Positions 1 to 8,457 of a stretch of 64,000 nt of DNA are shown here, piece by piece; the first letter of the stretch is position 1, and each line of letters opens with the position of its first letter. Both the position numbers and the translations under genes were made by a program. The stretch comes from an uncultured Idiomarina sp. (GTDB lineage Bacteria; Pseudomonadota; Gammaproteobacteria; Enterobacterales; Alteromonadaceae), in NCBI GenBank assembly GCA_946885915.1, contig CAMPHF010000007.1, forward strand, positions 112,040 to 176,039. Direction: 5' to 3'. Under the pieces are notes generated by a model that was not told where the DNA came from, ran no database searches, and saw nothing but the letters and a program-made list of their open reading frames with translations.

Positions 1-51
1 GAACAAGCGACTGCGGTTAGCAGCGAGCTGTTTTTGCATAGCGGTGGACAT
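1..51 (-). CDS. Truncated 5' end of a PhoB-controlled gene (product unknown)
   Basis: An ORF starts at 51 on the minus strand and runs off the left edge; only 17 residues (MSTAMQKQLAANRSRLF) are visible, basic and with no recognisable domain. A GAGGTG ribosome-binding site sits just upstream of the ATG. A Pho box at 104-121 followed by TATACT at 88-93 points towards it, so it is very probably PhoB-activated and divergent from ppk. A pst permease such as PstC would suit the context, because pstS stands alone nearby without pstCAB, but the residues seen do not prove it. Confidence 0.5.
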   Translation of the reverse strand, partial: MSTAMQKQLAANRSRLF

Positions 52-103
52 TGACACCTCAAACACTGATGGATTTTAACTGCGCGAAGTATAGCGAAGA
101 AAA

Positions 104-121
104 ATGACAGTAATGTTACAG
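104..121 (-). promoter_or_regulatory. Pho box for the truncated leftward gene
   Basis: Read on the minus strand the site is CTGTAAC-ATTA-CTGTCAT, two 7-bp half-sites around a 4-bp linker (consensus half-site CTGTCAT). Exactly 10 nt further on lies TATACT (93-88), a good -10 hexamer, the usual geometry for PhoB replacing the -35 contact. The start codon is at 51. Confidence 0.75.
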
Positions 122-123
122 CG

Positions 124-173
124 CTGTCATATTTCTACATTTTTCTGCAATAAAAGCGTCATTAAAGTGTCAT
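124..173 (+). promoter_or_regulatory. Tandem Pho boxes upstream of ppk-ppx
   Basis: Two plus-strand sites: CTGTCAT-ATTT-CTACATT (124-141) and GCGTCAT-TAAA-GTGTCAT (156-173). The second has six of seven consensus bases in both halves. They are back to back with the minus-strand Pho box at 104-121, so one intergenic region appears to serve both directions. I could not fix a convincing -10 for the ppk side. Confidence 0.7.
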
Positions 174-250
174 CTTAATCACTTCCCGCTAAGTTAAGCT
201 AGGCTTTATCAAACGCTATCGCTTATTGCAGTTTGCAGCGGAGATTAGCA

Positions 251-2302
251 GTGCAAAGCTATCCTATTATTGCCAAAGAACTGAGTTGGCTCGCCTTTAA
301 CGAACGCGTGTTGCAAGAGGCACAAGATGAGACGGTGCCACCGTTAGAGCGCTTGCGATTCTTGGGTATTTTCTCGAATAATCTTGATGAATTCTACCGT
401 GTGCATGTGGCAGACGTGCGGCGTCGAATGCAATTCTCAGCTTCTAGCGACGAACGTGCTCAACATATTCAACTGTTACAGCAAATTCAGGTTCGGGTGA
501 TCGGGTTACAGCGGCAATTTGAACGCACTCGGCAACAAGTGATAGCCGCACTCGCCAAAAAACATGTGCACTTTGTGTCTCATCTAGAGCTAAGCGACAC
601 TGATAAAGTCTGGCTCAACCAATACTTCCACGACCATATTAAAGCCGACATCGTGCCGATTTTTATTCGCCATGATCAAAATATTGTTCACGCCATCGAT
701 GATGACTCTCCGTATTTATGCGTGCAATTAAAAACCGGCGAGCAAGCCCAGTACGCATTAATCGAATTACCTACCAAAGTGCATTCAAGGTTTCTACTGA
801 TGCCAGTGGAGGGTTCCAAGCGCAAGAAAAAAGTCATTTTGCTCGAGCATATTATTCAACTATGTTTGGCGGATTTATTTCGTGGCATGTTGCAGTTTGA
901 GTCGGTTCAAGCCTGGTCAATGAAGCTCACTCGTAATGCCGACTTTAGTGTGTCCGATGAAATTGATCAGAGCCTTATGGAACAACTCGAAGAAGCTTTA
1001 AAACAGCGGGATCAGGCTGAACCGGTGCGGTTTGTCTATGATGAACAAATGCCACCAGACATGGTGGAACTGCTCACTCAAAAGCTGGGGCTAACGAGCT
1101 TTGACTCTATCGTGCCAAGCGGACCTTTTCGAAATTATAAGGACTTCATAAAGTTTCCTCACATTGGGCGTAAATCGCTAAATTACGCCCCGATGAAACC
1201 GCTACAGCATCCGCAATTTACCCAACATGCAAGCGTATTCAGTGCCATTGCTGCCGGTGATATTTTGCTGTACTACCCCTATCATCACTTCGGCCAGTTT
1301 ACCGAGTTTGTGCGCCAATCGGCCTACGATCCACAAGTCACTCATCTCAAAATATCGATTTATCGGGTGGCTGCGCAGTCGCGAATAATTGCGGCGTTGC
1401 TTGATGCCGCGCGCAACGGTAAGCACGTTACCGTGGTGGTTGAGCTGCGCGCGCGATTTGATGAGGAAGCCAATATTGAGTGGTCACGCATTCTGACCGA
1501 TGCTGGTATTGAAGTGTCATTTGGTATTCCAAATCTTAAAGTACACAGCAAAATTTGCTTAGTGCAGCGCAAAGAACAAACCGAAACCGTCAACTATGTG
1601 GCCATTGGCACGGGCAACTTTCATGAGCAAACCGCCAAGCTGTACACCGACTTTATGCTGTTCAGCCGTCAGCCAGAGCTGAGCCTTGAAGTTGAGCGCG
1701 TGTTTCAGTTTATTAAACATAGTTACCGCCCTCCCCACTTTAGCTACTTGCTCGTTTCGCCATTAAACACGCGCGATCGCATACTTCGCCACATTGACCA
1801 AGAGATTGCCAATGCCAAGGCAGGCCAGAAAGCTTGGATTAAGATGAAGGTGAACAATCTGGTCGATGAACGGGTCATTGAGCAGTTATACGAAGCCAGC
1901 CGCGCCGGCGTTAAAGTGCACTTAATCGTGCGCGGAATGTGCTCATTGCAACCCGGGGTAGAACCGTTCAGCGAGCACATTGAGGTGATCAGTATTGTGG
2001 ACCGCTTTCTTGAGCATCCGCGAGTGTACGCTTTTGCCAATGCTGGTGAGCCGCTGGTTTATATTGGCTCGGCTGATTTAATGCGGCGCAATTTAGATAC
2101 TCGAGTAGAGGTTTGCGCCCCCATTGTTAACCATCGATTACAGCGAACCATACTTGATATATTCGCGCTGCAATGGGCAGATAACACCAAAGCCCGAATT
2201 TTGGATGCGGCACAAACTAATCGTTATCGTAAGCGTGGCAATAAAAAGAAAATCCAGGCGCAAGCCGCCATTTACGACTACTTACGGAAACCCTTAGAAT
2301 GA
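251..2302 (+). CDS. ppk1: Polyphosphate kinase 1
   Basis: Makes inorganic polyphosphate reversibly from ATP at the inner membrane or in the cytosol. Residues count from the GTG at 251, preferred because GGAG lies 7 nt upstream; an in-frame TTG at 233 has no such signal. The protein is 683 aa, normal for PPK1, with an N-terminal helical domain (ELSWLAFNERVLQEA) and two C-terminal phospholipase-D-like domains. His432 in LKVHSK corresponds to the autophosphorylated E. coli His435, and His589 in FLEHPRVY to His592. The stop overlaps the ppx start as ATGA, so the two are translationally coupled. Tandem Pho boxes upstream predict induction on phosphate limitation. Confidence 0.96.
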   Translation: MQSYPIIAKELSWLAFNERVLQEAQDETVPPLERLRFLGIFSNNLDEFYRVHVADVRRRMQFSASSDERAQHIQLLQQIQVRVIGLQRQFERTRQQVIAALAKKHVHFVSHLELSDTDKVWLNQYFHDHIKADIVPIFIRHDQNIVHAIDDDSPYLCVQLKTGEQAQYALIELPTKVHSRFLLMPVEGSKRKKKVILLEHIIQLCLADLFRGMLQFESVQAWSMKLTRNADFSVSDEIDQSLMEQLEEALKQRDQAEPVRFVYDEQMPPDMVELLTQKLGLTSFDSIVPSGPFRNYKDFIKFPHIGRKSLNYAPMKPLQHPQFTQHASVFSAIAAGDILLYYPYHHFGQFTEFVRQSAYDPQVTHLKISIYRVAAQSRIIAALLDAARNGKHVTVVVELRARFDEEANIEWSRILTDAGIEVSFGIPNLKVHSKICLVQRKEQTETVNYVAIGTGNFHEQTAKLYTDFMLFSRQPELSLEVERVFQFIKHSYRPPHFSYLLVSPLNTRDRILRHIDQEIANAKAGQKAWIKMKVNNLVDERVIEQLYEASRAGVKVHLIVRGMCSLQPGVEPFSEHIEVISIVDRFLEHPRVYAFANAGEPLVYIGSADLMRRNLDTRVEVCAPIVNHRLQRTILDIFALQWADNTKARILDAAQTNRYRKRGNKKKIQAQAAIYDYLRKPLE

Positions 2303-3849
2303 CGCACGACTCGGTTGCTCAATGCTTTGCAGCATTAGATTTGGGCTCAAATAGTTTCCATTTGCTTACCGCCAGAGCTCACGATGGCGCTTTACAACCG
2401 TTACTGAAACTGAAGCAAACGGTGCACTTAGCCGCGGGATTAGATAAACAACAACGTCTAAACGAGACGGCGATGCAGCGCGCCTTAGATGCCTTGCAAA
2501 TTTGCGCACAACGCTTGCAAGGCTTTACGCCCGACCATGTGCGGGTAGTAGCCACCCATAGTTTACGGCAAGCGACTAATGCCGACGCCTTCATCCAACG
2601 AGCGCGGCAAGTACTTAAATATCCAATTGAAATTGTCTCCGGCCACGAAGAAGCTCGGCTGATTTATTTAGGCGTAGCACAAACTCATGCCAATGACGCG
2701 CCGCGGATGGTCATTGATATTGGCGGGGGCAGCACTGAGTTGATTATTGGCGAAGGCTTTAGTCCCCGCTTCATGACCTCACGCAGTATGGGCGCGGGTA
2801 GCTTTACCGAGGCTTATTTTAAATCTGGCAAACTTACCGCCAAGCGCTTTCAAAAAGCGGTGGTGGCAGCCCAAGTCGAACTCGAACAAGAATTGAGCCA
2901 ACTGCTCCGTCAGCGTTGGCAAACGGTACTGGGCACTTCCGGATCAATTCGCGCCATGGCAACGCAAGCGCGTAGTTTATTAGCCGGACCGACCGACGAA
3001 CTGTCGCGCGCAGACTTAGAAGCGCTGAAGGGATGGCTGCTACAAGCCGGCCACACGCAAGCCCTTACGCAGGTGGTGATAGCGCCGGAGCGCGCCGAAC
3101 AACTGGCGGCTGGGGTCGCTATTTTGACCGCCATTTTTGATGAGCTACAACTGACGTCGTTACAGCTGAGTGACGCGGCATTGCGCGAAGGTGTGCTGTA
3201 CGAATTAGCGGAAGCCCACTTTGCACGACAAGATATTCGCTCCCGTACGATTGACTCTATGGTTAAGCGTTACGCCATAGATACCGAGCAAGCAAGCCGG
3301 GTGCAAGACACCGCGCAACAACTATTTGCACAAGCTCAGCAGGCTTGGTCAGCTTATTTACAGGGCCCATGCTTGGACCTCTCGCCAACGGCGTGGTCAG
3401 AATTACTAGATTGGGCCGCGAGGCTGCATGAAATAGGCTTGCATATACATAGCTCTGGTAAACACAAACATGGCGCTTATATTTTGCAGCATATTGATAT
3501 GCCGGGCTTCAACCGTGAGCAACAGCAGGCACTGGCGGTGTTGGTCAGGTTACAGCGTAAGAAGATCCGCCTAGAGTTAATACCCACGCTGAGCTTATAT
3601 CCGCGCGAAGGATTACTGCGAGTGATTGCCCTGTTGCGACTGGCACTATTACTGAACCAAGACCGGCAAAGCCAAGCAGCACTCGCGCATACACTAGTCA
3701 CCGATAATAGTATTCGGCTTACCTTAAAACCTGAATTCGCAGATGATGCGGTGTTAATTGCGGATTTAATTGATGAGGCGCGGCAAGTACAAAAACTCGG
3801 CTTACAATTAGATTGGTGGGTTAATCAAAATCAAGCTGGCAAGCCATAA
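2299..3849 (+). CDS. ppx: Exopolyphosphatase / guanosine pentaphosphate phosphatase
   Basis: Removes terminal phosphates from polyphosphate and may act on pppGpp. At 516 aa it matches the long two-part gammaproteobacterial form: an actin-like ASKHA phosphatase core (ALDLGSNSFHLL near residue 13, IDIGGGSTELIIG near 140, GTSGSIRAMA near 215) followed by an HD-like C-terminal domain (HEIGLHIHSSGKHKHGAYIL). The start overlaps the ppk stop by 4 nt, so synthesis and breakdown of polyphosphate share one transcript. A hairpin terminator follows. Confidence 0.95.
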   Translation: MTHDSVAQCFAALDLGSNSFHLLTARAHDGALQPLLKLKQTVHLAAGLDKQQRLNETAMQRALDALQICAQRLQGFTPDHVRVVATHSLRQATNADAFIQRARQVLKYPIEIVSGHEEARLIYLGVAQTHANDAPRMVIDIGGGSTELIIGEGFSPRFMTSRSMGAGSFTEAYFKSGKLTAKRFQKAVVAAQVELEQELSQLLRQRWQTVLGTSGSIRAMATQARSLLAGPTDELSRADLEALKGWLLQAGHTQALTQVVIAPERAEQLAAGVAILTAIFDELQLTSLQLSDAALREGVLYELAEAHFARQDIRSRTIDSMVKRYAIDTEQASRVQDTAQQLFAQAQQAWSAYLQGPCLDLSPTAWSELLDWAARLHEIGLHIHSSGKHKHGAYILQHIDMPGFNREQQQALAVLVRLQRKKIRLELIPTLSLYPREGLLRVIALLRLALLLNQDRQSQAALAHTLVTDNSIRLTLKPEFADDAVLIADLIDEARQVQKLGLQLDWWVNQNQAGKP

Positions 3850-3851
3850 AA

Positions 3852-3874
3852 AAGCCGAGCGCTAGGCTCGGCTT
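3852..3874. terminator. Bidirectional terminator between ppx and pstS
   Basis: Inverted repeat AAGCCGAGC-GCTA-GGCTCGGCTT between the convergent ends of ppx and pstS. A-tracts on the left and a pyrimidine-rich right flank make it plausible in both directions. Confidence 0.8.
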
Positions 3875-3892
3875 CTATTACAACAGGCTCGC

Positions 3893-4855
3893 TTAGTTCA
3901 AGCCAAGGCGCTGTAGTTCTTGCTCAACAACCGCTTTCGGTACTGGAATATAGCCGTCTTTATCGACGATATCCTGACCTTGCTTTGATAAAATCATTTT
4001 CAAAAATTCAGCAGTCGCTGGGTCAAGCGGACGATTTGGGTGCTTATTCACATACACGTACAAGAAACGTGCAAGTGGATATTTGCCTGCCAACGCGTTC
4101 TCTGTGCTGGCTGAAATAAACTCACCACCTTCAGTCGCAGCAATCGGCACCGCTTTCACCCCAGAGGTGACATAGCCAATACCTGAGTAGCCAATCGCAT
4201 TTACCGAGGTAGACACTGACTGAACCACTGATGCAGAACCTGGCTGCTCGTTGACGTTATTTTTGAAATCGCCATCACACAAGGCAACTTCTTTGAAGTA
4301 ACCGTAGGTGCCTGATACTGAGTTACGGCCATACAACTGTAAGTCACGATTTTCCCACGCACCTGTCAATCCTAAGTCACCCCAACGCTCAGCACGCTCA
4401 GTTTTGCCACAGGCCAGCGTTGCTGAGAATACGGCATCAACTTCTGGAATGGTCAAACCTTCAATTGGGTTATCTTTGTGGACAAACACCGCTAACGCAT
4501 CGATGGCAACGCGAACTGCGGTCGGCTTATAGCCATAACGCTTTTCGAAGGCTTCAATTTCTTTCGATTTCATCGCCCGGCTCATCGGCCCGAAATTAGC
4601 GGTGCCTTCAGACAATGCCGGTGGCGCAGTAGAAGAACCTGCCGCCTGAATCTGCATGTTCACATTCGGGTACATGCGCTTAAATTCTTCTGACCAGAAG
4701 GTCATCATATTCGCCAGCGTATCAGAGCCGACAGAAGACAAGTTGCCAGATAATCCTGAAACTTTCTCATACACAGGTAAATCATCGGTGGCAGCTGACG
4801 CGCTGAACATGAAACCAGCGGCGGCGAATGATGCGATCAGTTGTTTTAATTTCAT
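3893..4855 (-). CDS. pstS: Phosphate-binding periplasmic protein of the Pst system
   Basis: Captures phosphate in the periplasm for the PstCAB importer. A 320-aa protein starting at 4855 with signal peptide [25 protein letters not shown] lies 8 nt upstream. A longer in-frame extension to 4954 would run through the Pho box and is rejected. The core has the PBP-like phosphate-binding signatures [25 protein letters not shown] and [15 protein letters not shown]. It is the PstS type found next to phoBR; pstCAB and phoU are absent from the window. The Pho box at 4916-4933 with TACACT at 4900-4905 should make it phosphate-starvation induced, separately from phoBR. Confidence 0.93.
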   Translation of the reverse strand: MKLKQLIASFAAAGFMFSASAATDDLPVYEKVSGLSGNLSSVGSDTLANMMTFWSEEFKRMYPNVNMQIQAAGSSTAPPALSEGTANFGPMSRAMKSKEIEAFEKRYGYKPTAVRVAIDALAVFVHKDNPIEGLTIPEVDAVFSATLACGKTERAERWGDLGLTGAWENRDLQLYGRNSVSGTYGYFKEVALCDGDFKNNVNEQPGSASVVQSVSTSVNAIGYSGIGYVTSGVKAVPIAATEGGEFISASTENALAGKYPLARFLYVYVNKHPNRPLDPATAEFLKMILSKQGQDIVDKDGYIPVPKAVVEQELQRLGLN

Positions 4856-4915
4856 TGTGTTGCTCCGTTTAGCGTTACACATGTAGTGACACGCTACGCA
4901 GTGTACGTAGCCAAT

Positions 4916-4933
4916 ATGACACTTTGATGACAG
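4916..4933 (-). promoter_or_regulatory. Pho box of pstS
   Basis: On the minus strand CTGTCAT-CAAA-GTGTCAT: one half-site exact, the other six of seven. TACACT lies 10 nt downstream at 4905-4900. It forms one arm of a perfect inverted repeat with 4946-4962. Confidence 0.85.
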
Positions 4934-4944
4934 CCGACTTGTTT

Positions 4945-4962
4945 TTGTCATCAAAGTGTCAT
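4945..4962 (+). promoter_or_regulatory. Second Pho box in opposite orientation between phoR and pstS
   Basis: TTGTCAT-CAAA-GTGTCAT on the plus strand, facing back into phoR, whose stop is 11 nt away. Seventeen bases (4946-4962) are the exact reverse complement of 4916-4932. It could bind a second PhoB dimer, drive antisense RNA into phoR, or form a hairpin in the phoR-pstS read-through transcript. Confidence 0.6.
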
Positions 4963-4972
4963 GACATTGTAT

Positions 4973-6298
4973 TTAAACGGGATTTTTTGTGCGTTTGGCT
5001 AGATTCTTGATCACAAGTTCGCCCGGCACGCGGAAGTAAAAATGGCTACCACGACCCAATTCTGAGTCGATATGAAGCTTACAATGATGATGGTCGAGGG
5101 CCTGCTTGGTAATCGCCAAACCCAACCCGGTGCCCCCGGTACTAGAGTTTCGATCGGCGTCCACCCGATAAAAGCGCTCGGTGAGTCGGCTTTGATGTTC
5201 GTTAGCGATACCGGGGCCATTGTCGCGCACACTAAATTCCATTTGATCACCCACTTGGCGCCATTTCACGTCAATAGCCCCCCCTGCTTGGGTGTAATGA
5301 ATCGCATTAGTCACTAAGTTGATCATCGCGGCGCGAATCTCATCTTCACGGCCATGCATCCAGATGGGCGCAACGTTAAATTTCAATTGCTGCTGTTTTG
5401 CTTTCGCGAGCGGTCGCACGTCGGCTTCTATTTGTGCCAACAATTGTGGAATTTGAATGGTCTGCTCAAATAGGTTGTGCGCTGGTGTTTCCATGCGTGA
5501 CAACGCCAACAGTTGGTCAACTAAGTTACGCATCCGTTCCGCTTGCGCACTCATATCGGTGGTCGCTTTATTCAGCATCGCCGGAGGCAAACTGCTCGGG
5601 TCCTCTAGCATTTCCAGATAACCCTGCATGACTGTGAGTGGCGTTTTAAGCTCGTGCGACACATTGGCGACAAAGTCTTTGCGCATCTGTTCTAGCAGCT
5701 TTAACTGGGTTACATCACGGGCAATCAGCAAATACTCATTATCGGAGTAAGGCATGATGCGGATTTCCAATTCAATATCATCGCGCACTGGCGATGGGAT
5801 CGTAATATCCACACTAAAATCACGCCGACTTAAGTAGCTGACAAACTTAGGTGAGCGGATCAGGTTTGACAGCCGGATGCCACTATCGCCTGGCCATTTC
5901 AAACCAAAATAAAATTGCGCGAGTTTATTGCACCACAGCAGTGAGCCGTCTTGGCGGAACACCAGTGCGGCATCAGGAATGGCTTCCGCGGCTTCACGAA
6001 AGCGGCGTAATAATCGCGCTAACGCGCGGCGGCGCTTTTGGCTGCGGCGTTGGCTACGATAAATGCCATCGAAAATATAACTCCAGCTACCAGGAGCGGT
6101 GGGTGGCAGCAAGGTACGACTTTGCCAAAGCCAACGGATAAGCTTGAGTTGGTAGTGGTAATGCCAAATCATTAAGCCCAGTAAACCGAGCCCAATGCAA
6201 AGCCAGAAGCGACCGGTCAGTAATCCAAGCGCAACAAAAGGCGCTAGAAAAACCAGCAAGCTTCGCAATATAAAAAGTACCGAATATTGACGGTCCAT
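4973..6298 (-). CDS. phoR: Phosphate regulon sensor histidine kinase PhoR
   Basis: Membrane kinase that phosphorylates PhoB when phosphate is scarce. At 441 aa it has the PhoR layout: two N-terminal membrane segments (residues 8-45), a basic linker, a cytoplasmic PAS domain (about 105-195), HisKA with His215 in NVSHELKTP, then HATPase motifs NLVTNAIHYT, DNGPGI and TGLGLAI. There is no sizeable periplasmic domain, as expected for a sensor that takes its signal from Pst/PhoU. AAGGG lies ahead of the ATG. Starts 17 nt after phoB in the same transcript. Confidence 0.95.
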   Translation of the reverse strand: MDRQYSVLFILRSLLVFLAPFVALGLLTGRFWLCIGLGLLGLMIWHYHYQLKLIRWLWQSRTLLPPTAPGSWSYIFDGIYRSQRRSQKRRRALARLLRRFREAAEAIPDAALVFRQDGSLLWCNKLAQFYFGLKWPGDSGIRLSNLIRSPKFVSYLSRRDFSVDITIPSPVRDDIELEIRIMPYSDNEYLLIARDVTQLKLLEQMRKDFVANVSHELKTPLTVMQGYLEMLEDPSSLPPAMLNKATTDMSAQAERMRNLVDQLLALSRMETPAHNLFEQTIQIPQLLAQIEADVRPLAKAKQQQLKFNVAPIWMHGREDEIRAAMINLVTNAIHYTQAGGAIDVKWRQVGDQMEFSVRDNGPGIANEHQSRLTERFYRVDADRNSSTGGTGLGLAITKQALDHHHCKLHIDSELGRGSHFYFRVPGELVIKNLAKRTKNPV

Positions 6299-6315
6299 GC
6301 GCCCTTATGCCAACA

Positions 6316-7002
6316 CTAACGAGATGAGAACCGATAACCCACGCCGCGAACGGTTTGGATAAAGCGCTCATACCCTGAGTCTGTTAATGCCTTACGTAAG
6401 CGTCGAATATGCACATCAACTGTGCGATCTTCAACATACACGTTGGTGCCCCAGACGTGATCGAGTAATTGCTCACGACTATACACGCGATCAGGGTGAG
6501 TCATAAAGAAGTGCAGTAACTTAAATTCAGTCGGCCCCATATCAAGCGGCTGACCTTCAGCACTAATACGATGTGACACCGGATCTAGTTTCAAACCTTC
6601 TACTTCTAGCGGTTCATCGAGTGCGGTTGGTGCCACGCGGCGAAATACGGCGCGCATGCGGGCCATTAACTCTTTTGGTGAGAATGGTTTGGTAATGTAA
6701 TCATCGGCGCCCACTTCTAAGCCGCGAATTTTGTCTTCTTCTTCACCACGCGCCGTTAACATAATAATAGGAATATTGCGGGTAAAGTCTTCGCTTTTAA
6801 TCTTCTTCGCTAACTGAATTCCTGAGCCGCCTGGCAACATCCAATCAAGCAAAATCATATCGGGAAAAGGTTCTACGATTTTGGTTAGCGCGCTTTGGTA
6901 GTCGCCGGCTTCAATGGCTTGATAGCCATGTTGCTCCATCACAAAACTGAGCATTTCGCGAATAGGCGCTTCATCTTCTACGATTAGTATTTTTCTGGAC
7001 AT
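6316..7002 (-). CDS. phoB: Phosphate regulon response regulator PhoB
   Basis: OmpR-family transcription factor that binds Pho boxes. The 228-aa protein has a receiver domain (acidic pocket ED at residues 9-10, phospho-acceptor Asp53 in LLDWMLP, Lys105 in YITKPF) and a C-terminal winged helix ([33 protein letters not shown]). First gene of phoBR. Its promoter carries a Pho box, implying autoregulation, plus a CRP-like palindrome. It should control the Pho boxes found across this window. Confidence 0.96.
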   Translation of the reverse strand: MSRKILIVEDEAPIREMLSFVMEQHGYQAIEAGDYQSALTKIVEPFPDMILLDWMLPGGSGIQLAKKIKSEDFTRNIPIIMLTARGEEEDKIRGLEVGADDYITKPFSPKELMARMRAVFRRVAPTALDEPLEVEGLKLDPVSHRISAEGQPLDMGPTEFKLLHFFMTHPDRVYSREQLLDHVWGTNVYVEDRTVDVHIRRLRKALTDSGYERFIQTVRGVGYRFSSR

Positions 7003-7035
7003 CTGCTAGTTACCCAATTGTTTCTTCACGATGTC

Positions 7036-7069
7036 ATTATGGTGTAACTATATGACACTTTTATGACTT
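7036..7069 (-). promoter_or_regulatory. phoBR promoter with Pho box
   Basis: Minus-strand Pho box AAGTCAT-AAAA-GTGTCAT at 7052-7069, followed after 10 nt by CATAAT (7041-7036), five of six to the -10 consensus. The phoB ATG is about 34 nt further on. Confidence 0.8.
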
Positions 7070-7080
7070 TGATACAAAAA

Positions 7081-7096
7081 TGTGATCAAAGTCACA
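7081..7096. promoter_or_regulatory. CRP-like operator upstream of phoB
   Basis: TGTGA-TCAAAG-TCACA, a perfect TGTGA-N6-TCACA palindrome flanked by A-rich sequence. It ends 12 bp upstream of the phoB Pho box. CRP or a relative such as FNR/Fur-independent CRP paralogues could bind; the half-sites fit CRP best. Confidence 0.6.
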
Positions 7097-7133
7097 AAAG
7101 CATCACGCAACGGTCACAATAGGACTGATTGCA

Positions 7134-8366
7134 CTAGCGCAATTCGATGTCGAGCCATACCAAACGGTGATCTGAGGTTGCATCACGCGTGGCAAATAGA
7201 TGTGCCAACTCGTTATCCAACGGCCAAAACACCCCACTTGCTTGCACTTTAATGCCGTATAACGAGGGTAATAAGTAATCGGCACGTTTGCCCCAAGTAG
7301 CCGTATGTTGCGCGGCATAAGGGCTGTTTGAGTTCGCCATGCCACCCTCACTGGTGGGAATAGGCTCGGCTTGGATCAACGGATGCTCAAGCAGCTGCTC
7401 AATGGTACCCGGCACGTTGGCTGTGCCTTCAATGGAGGCATTCAAATCACCAGCAATGATAAACCGTTGATGTGGTTTTAGACCGCCGCGCTCACCGTTA
7501 TCGTCATAAATGTAGTTCGCTTCGGTTTGATTAATATAATCCGCCCAAAACCGCACCTCATCATGATTCTTTATACCATTGCGATTCTCTGGGCCATCGA
7601 ATACGGGCGGCGTTGGATGGCTCACGAGTACGTGAACCGTAGTGCCGTTAATATCAATTGGCACATCCCAATGGCTTTTCGAACTTAATGGCATTTTTTC
7701 CATTACGTCGGCGCTGTACCAAGGCTCGCCTGTGGTTGGAATTTTGGGAACTAAATGACCGGGCATATCCTGCCATTTAAACTGCTGGAAAGTACGCACT
7801 GCCGTGGTTTGGATGGGAAACTGTGACAATACCACCATGCCATATTGGCCGGGATAATAACCGAAGCCCCAAGCATCATTCTCAAAAGCGGTCACTTTAC
7901 CATCGCGATTTAAATCAAATCCTGATGGTTGTCCGGTATTCACCGGTGCCAGATACACATAGGGGTAATCAATCGGCGCTTGGCCGTCTTGTGCCACTTG
8001 CAGGTAATCGCGCAGGAATACGTCAATGCCTTGCTCGCGCGGCAGATAATCAAATTCGTTTAGCACCAAAATGTGCGGTCGAGTTCGTTGAATAATTTCA
8101 GCAATGTTACGCACCTGGTGATGTTGTGTCTGCAACGCTTGGCGCAAGGCTTGCGAACCTTCGCTGACCCATTTGGTAGGCGGTAAGTAATTGGTCGCAT
8201 CCATACTCACATTGAAGGTAGCAACTCGTACATAGTCCATTTTAGCTTCCTCTAATTGCGCGGCAACTACACCCGGCGCCATCCATACCGCTAACATAAG
8301 CATTGCACACGTAAACGTTTTGCGCAGCTTACGGATATGTTGGATAAATAAACCTCTATTGACCAC
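7134..8366 (-). CDS. Secreted endonuclease/exonuclease/phosphatase-family protein
   Basis: An exported member of the DNase I-like metal-dependent phosphoesterase fold. Family hallmarks in order: VRVATFNV, LVLNEFDYLP (metal-binding Glu), HPTPPVFDGP, IIAGDLNASIEG and the C-terminal SDHRLVWLDI with catalytic Asp-His. The GTG at 8366 is preferred (GGAG 6 nt upstream; gives 410 aa with signal region LRKTFTCAMLMLAVWMAPGVVAAQ). An ATG at 8423 lies inside the upstream gene's terminator and is unlikely. Substrate is unknown: nucleic acid, phospholipid and sugar phosphate are all possible. Its place between phoB and a TonB-dependent receptor suggests phosphorus scavenging, which is inference. Confidence 0.85.
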   Translation of the reverse strand: MVNRGLFIQHIRKLRKTFTCAMLMLAVWMAPGVVAAQLEEAKMDYVRVATFNVSMDATNYLPPTKWVSEGSQALRQALQTQHHQVRNIAEIIQRTRPHILVLNEFDYLPREQGIDVFLRDYLQVAQDGQAPIDYPYVYLAPVNTGQPSGFDLNRDGKVTAFENDAWGFGYYPGQYGMVVLSQFPIQTTAVRTFQQFKWQDMPGHLVPKIPTTGEPWYSADVMEKMPLSSKSHWDVPIDINGTTVHVLVSHPTPPVFDGPENRNGIKNHDEVRFWADYINQTEANYIYDDNGERGGLKPHQRFIIAGDLNASIEGTANVPGTIEQLLEHPLIQAEPIPTSEGGMANSNSPYAAQHTATWGKRADYLLPSLYGIKVQASGVFWPLDNELAHLFATRDATSDHRLVWLDIELR

Positions 8367-8407
8367 AACCCACTCCAACCATTGATGACTGATACAAAAA
8401 GCTGAGA

Positions 8408-8434
8408 TAAAAAAGCCCCGCATGGCGGGGCTTT
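8408..8434 (-). terminator. Rho-independent terminator after the Oar-like receptor gene
   Basis: Minus-strand hairpin AAAGCCCCG-CCATG-CGGGGCTTT running into TTTTTTAT. It lies between the receptor stop (8458) and the phosphoesterase start (8366), leaving only about 41 nt for a separate promoter of the latter. Confidence 0.9.
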
Positions 8435-8457
8435 AGCATAACGACAATACCGTTCAA

